Origin: Pelagophyceae sp. CCMP2097
Taxonomy: Eukaryota; Sar; Pelagophyceae
Reading direction: 5' to 3'
Length of the DNA: 10,105 nucleotides
Assembly: GCA_026770575.1 (NCBI GenBank)
Contig: MU657457.1
Span: 6,818 to 16,922, forward strand
Below the pieces are notes generated by a model that saw nothing but the letters and a program-made list of their open reading frames with translations, was not told the origin of the DNA and did no database searches. Each line of letters starts with the position of its first letter. The stretch's first letter is position 1. A program made the translations under genes and the position numbers. This document shows, piece after piece, positions 7,321 through 10,105 of this stretch.

Positions 7321-8835
7321 ATTCTCTGGTGCAGTATATGTTCCTTTCTTTTCAGGTGCATAATCGTCATCAATATCTTCTATTGTTTCACCACTCTCCG
7401 TAAAATCCAACCACTCATCAAACGGCTTAAAATCCACACAACAGCCATAATGGACCCCCGCTTGAACAAAACGAGACAGTTCGGGATTGACTAACGTATC
7501 TATACTCAACGGCGTAAAATCATACCCACACGAGTCCTTACCTTGATCGGATTCAAACTTTCTCACCGCAATGTCATATTTTGTCTGTACACGATATACA
7601 TGTTCCATCGTATTTATTTGAGATATCCCGTTTGCATTTTTTTCATACAAGCAATATGAGTTATTTGAAACCAATTCAGCGTGTAATGTCTGTAAATCCT
7701 TTTGAGATTCGACTAAAATTGGTGTTCGCTTTTGTGAAACACACACATCCGGTTTCATTTCCACGTGATTCATTCGTGTATTAATGAAGTGGAAAGAACA
7801 CTCCGCACGTCCCACACATTTTATTTCTATATACTTAGAAGATTTTTTTTCGAACGGTAATTCGATTGCTATATTACAACGAATCGTATCGCATACATGC
7901 TGTAATTCGCTCTCCGGAATTCCATTTGTATATAGTACCGAAAAATCATCACATTTCTTTACAATTCTCTCATACTTCGCCAATGCGGAAGGCTTGGACT
8001 ATTTCTTTCCGAGTAATTTATTTGATATTTTCTGTGAGTTGGATTTTTCTATTAGATTATTTTTCTGTATTTTTTCAACCGCCCAAGCTTTAATAGGATT
8101 AAACATACAATGACTTACACCATCAGCGAATTCCTGAACAACAAAACTACGGGGTACATCTTCGTATTCGGACAGTGTCACCATACCGTTCATACTTGTT
8201 ATCGCATATATTGAATCGATTTTCCAGAAACTAACCCATTGATCCCAAAATCTCTTAAAAGCACCTCTACTTTCCGGAATCCTGATAACTTGCGAAACAT
8301 GATAGTATTTTCCATCGAGAGATTTAAAGGTCGCTTGGATCACCCTCCCAGCAAACGACCGAATAATTTGCTGGAAGGCATATAATTCAATAAAACCCGT
8401 TTGAATGCGTTGAACGGTCTGCGTATTATTTCGTACAAATGAACTTAATACACGTCGGCGCTTTAAAATTTTATCAGTTCTTAATTGCTTTTCTTTTTTA
8501 ATTTTTGTTTCGATAATTTTTTTATTTTTTTGATTACGCTCGGTTTGAGTTCAAGAGCATTTTTCTTGAAAACACTCGATGTCGCACGGAATCGCCCAGT
8601 CGCAGGTACAAACACCTGTGTGCCAAAAGTTGGCAGGTAGTTACCAAGACGTGCCTCTGCGGCGACACGTTTTTTATAAACCTAATCATTTCCGAACCAG
8701 ATACTCGAATTTTGGGGAATCGTTGTCTAAATACAGACATGTCAAGAATAGGATTGATTCCATAATTGTTACTTGCCATACTATTAGAACTATATAATTT
8801 TTTGTCAAATGAACTCATTCGTTAAAATAATTATT

Positions 8836-8973
8836 ATGCTTCTGTACATAGTTGGTTTTGTCACATCATTTTTATCTTTTTATCAAAAAAATATTTTTAT
8901 TGCATTTGTATTATTGTATAACTTCTCTATTCTATCTCGACGCTGTTTAAATTACACATGTCTCATTTCTTGA
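8836..8973 (+). CDS. Possible small hydrophobic peptide, 45 residues
   Basis: ATG 8836 to TGA 8971-8973. The product is almost entirely hydrophobic (MLLYIVGFVTSFLSFY, then NIFIAFVLLYNFSIL) with a short basic RR before the C-terminal Cys-containing end. It would cross the membrane once or twice. It is divergent from the replication gene across only 17 bases, in the element's AT-rich right flank. Short hydrophobic frames arise easily in T-rich DNA, so it is a candidate only. Confidence 0.3.
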   Translation: MLLYIVGFVTSFLSFYQKNIFIAFVLLYNFSILSRRCLNYTCLIS

Positions 8974-9010
8974 CAAAAAAAATGAAAATTTTGGATATAT
9001 TTTCATATAA

Positions 9011-9050
9011 ATTTGTGTGAACTTGTGTGAATTTGTGTGAATTTGTGTGA
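9011..9050 (+). repeat. Four tandem copies of a 10-base unit (ATTTGTGTGA)
   Basis: The copies are ATTTGTGTGA, ACTTGTGTGA, ATTTGTGTGA and ATTTGTGTGA, followed by a degenerate fifth (ATTTCTGAGA). The 10-base period equals about one helical turn. They lie about 190 bases beyond the start of the replication gene. Confidence 0.9.
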
Positions 9051-9260
9051 ATTTCTGAGATAGAATTAAAGCAATGCTGGCTCCTTTAAGGTCCGAAGCC
9101 TTCTAAAACTCTGAAAACTCTGATAACACCTCAGCAAATCAAATCCGATATTCTAAAAATGTTTTTTCTATTTTTCTATGTCTGTTTTGATTTTGAAGTT
9201 TTTGGAAAGAGAACTCCGAAAATCTCGAAAATCTCTAAGGGGAACTGCGCGGGTTTTACG

Positions 9261-9470
9261 AAAAATTTCAAAAATTTCAAAAATTCCAAAAATTCCAAAA
9301 ATTCCAAAAATTCAAAAAATTCAAAAAATTCAAAAAATTCAAATCTTAAAATCCAAAATTCTTAAAATCCAAAATTCTTAAAATCCAAAATCTTCAAATT
9401 TCAAAATCTTCAAATTTCAAAATCTTCAAAAACTTCAAAATCTTCAAAAACTTCAAAATCTTCAAAATCT
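9261..9470 (+). repeat. A-rich short tandem repeat array
   Basis: Begins as 10-base units of the type AAAAATTTC or AAAAATTCC, passes through TTCAAAAAA units, then 15-18-base units such as CTTAAAATCCAAAATT and ATCTTCAAAAACTTCAAA. The gradual drift from one unit to the next is typical of slippage-driven growth. The frames read through it give only Lys/Ile/Ser/Asn periodic peptides. Confidence 0.85.
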
Positions 9471-9613
9471 TCAAAATCACGATCAGCAACTTAAATCCAA
9501 ATGCCAAAACTTCAAAAACTGCAAATTCTTCAAATTCTTCAAAATCACGATCAGCAACTAAATCCAAACGCCAAAACTTCAAAATCACAATAAGCAACTT
9601 GAATCCAAATGCG
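9471..9613 (+). repeat. Three copies of a unit of about 40 bases
   Basis: Copies at 9471-9510, 9539-9577 and 9579-9613 share TCAAAATCACGATCAGCAAC, then a (T)AAATCCAAATGCCAAAAC-like part, with a few substitutions. Copies 2 and 3 are adjacent. Copies 1 and 2 are separated by 28 bases of the short A-rich repeat. The third copy ends where the in-frame ATG of the GC-rich reading frame begins (9614). Confidence 0.8.
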
Positions 9614-9643
9614 ATGGATTAGATATTTACAATTTACAAATAA

Positions 9644-10105
9644 AAAGTCCCGCATCACCCCGGGGGGAAGAATATTCACGTATCGACGCGTGGGGGTGTC
9701 GCTGCGCTGAAAACTCAACTCGCGCACCACGGTGCTGTCGCAAAGCACGGCGAGCGCCTTAAGATCAACTGCGACGCCGCCGGCGCCTTTGTGACGGAGG
9801 CCGCTTTGACGGCGCTCGGCTCGATCGAGTCTAAGGCGCAAGTCGCGGGCCTCTTGAAGCTCATCTTGACGGACGATCTCGCCGTGATACGAGAAGGGTC
9901 GACTCTGATGCTGGGGCGCCGCGAGATGACGTCGGTCGCGTCGTCGCCCGAGCCGCCTCCGCCGCCGTCGCCTTTACTCGGCCCGACCCCGGCGCGACCG
10001 CTTGAAGCGACATCGGCGGCGGAACGCGCGCCGTTGCCGCCGTTACCGCCGACCGGCCAGTCGACGACTCGACGCCGACGCAAGGTGCAGATCGACAAGC
10101 AGCAG
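9644..10105 (+). CDS. GC-rich partial coding frame running off the right edge, probably host gene or exon
   Basis: A frame of 154 codons is open from just after TAA 9641-9643 to the right edge, with strong G/C at third positions, unlike the AT-rich element. The product starts HPGGKNIHVSTRGG, then has an alanine/leucine-rich helical part (AALTALGSIESKAQVAGLLK), a proline/alanine-rich linker and a basic end (TTRRRRKVQIDKQQ). The composition change is abrupt at about 9647, just after ...AAAAAG, which fits the 3' end of an intron and an exon start. Alternatively, an in-frame ATG at 9614 is separated from it only by TAG 9620-9622 and TAA 9641-9643. No family recognised. Confidence 0.45.

Larger units (their letters stand above)
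5295..8818 (-). pseudogene. Replication protein: polymerase-like palm + SF1 helicase + GIY-YIG nuclease, with frameshifts and one TAG
   Basis: One gene of about 1,170 codons appears broken into segments. It starts at ATG 8818 (MSSFDKKLYSS) and shifts frame at an A6 run (8670-8675). The next segment includes RLGNYLPTFGTQVFVPATG and shifts again in A7 runs (8517-8531). From there it is open to TAG 7999-8001 and continues in the same frame to TGA 6010-6012. The reading continues through two more shifts (about 6014-6045 and 5910-5915) to TAA 5295-5297. The domains, in order, are: a unique N-terminal region; a family-B-polymerase-like palm; an SF1 helicase with Walker A, Walker B, GDxxQLPP, and then motifs V and VI past the breaks; and a GIY-YIG nuclease. 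It would be the element's genome-replication enzyme. Most breaks are in homopolymers, so some could be assembly errors. Confidence 0.72.
8974..9643. other. Gene-free AT-rich repeat region between the element and the GC-rich frame
   Basis: About 670 bases without a credible gene. It contains a 10-base tandem repeat (9011-9050), an unstructured stretch with a partial GGCTCC...GAAGCC inverted pair (9079-9100), a long array of A-rich short repeats (9261-9470) and three copies of a 40-base unit (9471-9613). The right boundary of the viral element probably lies here or just before it, but I see no clear terminal repeat or target duplication. Confidence 0.5.

Noticed and set aside
6517..8113. Several plus-strand frames opposite the replication gene
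   Set aside because: They lie antisense to segments with clear polymerase and helicase motifs and show no motifs of their own.
9159..9381. Two overlapping plus-strand frames rich in Lys, Ile, Ser and Asn
   Set aside because: They are translations of the A-rich tandem repeat and carry no independent coding signal.
9261..9613. CRISPR array
   Set aside because: Units are adjacent and drift gradually with no unique spacers of constant length. The setting is eukaryotic.
9394..9841. Two minus-strand frames over the repeats and GC-rich start
   Set aside because: One is the repeat read backwards. The other crosses the composition boundary, and the plus strand has the better codon pattern.
9715..10098. 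Minus-strand frame of 127 codons
   Set aside because: Gly/Ala/Ser/Arg-rich shadow of the plus-strand GC-rich frame, which is open to the edge and has G/C-biased third positions.
1..10105. Integrase, terminal protein or terminal inverted repeats of a Polinton
   Set aside because: None seen. The left end of the element is outside the window and the right end could not be fixed, so membership of a specific group is not claimed.

Overview
The window looks like a decaying, integrated eukaryotic DNA virus or virus-like transposon of the Polinton-like virus (PLV)/virophage/Maverick kind. It is AT-rich and tightly packed up to about base 8,970. It then passes through about 650 bases of AT-rich tandem repeats into a GC-rich frame (9644-10105) that looks like host coding sequence. 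The evidence for a viral element is a packaging ATPase next to a jelly-roll-type minor capsid candidate, a large replication protein, and many small tightly spaced genes, mostly on the minus strand. The host cannot be named from this window.

Layout, in the direction of transcription (minus strand, right to left). The replication gene (8818-5295) encodes a family-B-polymerase-like palm, a superfamily 1 helicase and a C-terminal GIY-YIG nuclease. Next come a small acidic-tailed protein (5236-5048), a protein of alternating acidic and lysine-rich blocks (5005-4573), an unrecognised protein (4560-3782), and a single-span membrane protein (3771-3577). The morphogenesis block follows: packaging ATPase (3590-2296), a SAP-like-domain protein (2275-1778), a minor capsid (penton-like) protein (1129-200), and the edge of one more frame (184-1). 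A class 3 lipase-like gene (1173-1733) lies on the plus strand inside this block and shares a 43-base divergent spacer with the capsid gene. A small hydrophobic peptide (8836-8973, plus) may sit divergently beside the replication gene.

The copy appears dead. The ATPase has lost the Gly-Lys of its P-loop and is split by a 487-base insertion (2819-3305) flanked by a 6-base target duplication. That insertion has a tRNA-like part with an A-rich run after it, a CTGT microsatellite and a nested hairpin. The replication gene needs four frameshifts and crosses one TAG. The capsid and lipase frames are each cut by two in-frame TAA/TAG codons. Every in-frame stop that interrupts a recognisable frame is TAA or TAG, never TGA. 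This could mean CAA/CAG-to-TAA/TAG decay or glutamine reassignment. Gene-end spacing and the all-CAA/CAG glutamines of the replication gene favour decay.

Functionally, the replication protein would copy the genome. The ATPase would pump DNA into a capsid built from the penton-like protein and a major capsid protein presumably left of the window. The lipase would act on membranes at entry or exit. These roles are inferred from family knowledge, not shown here.
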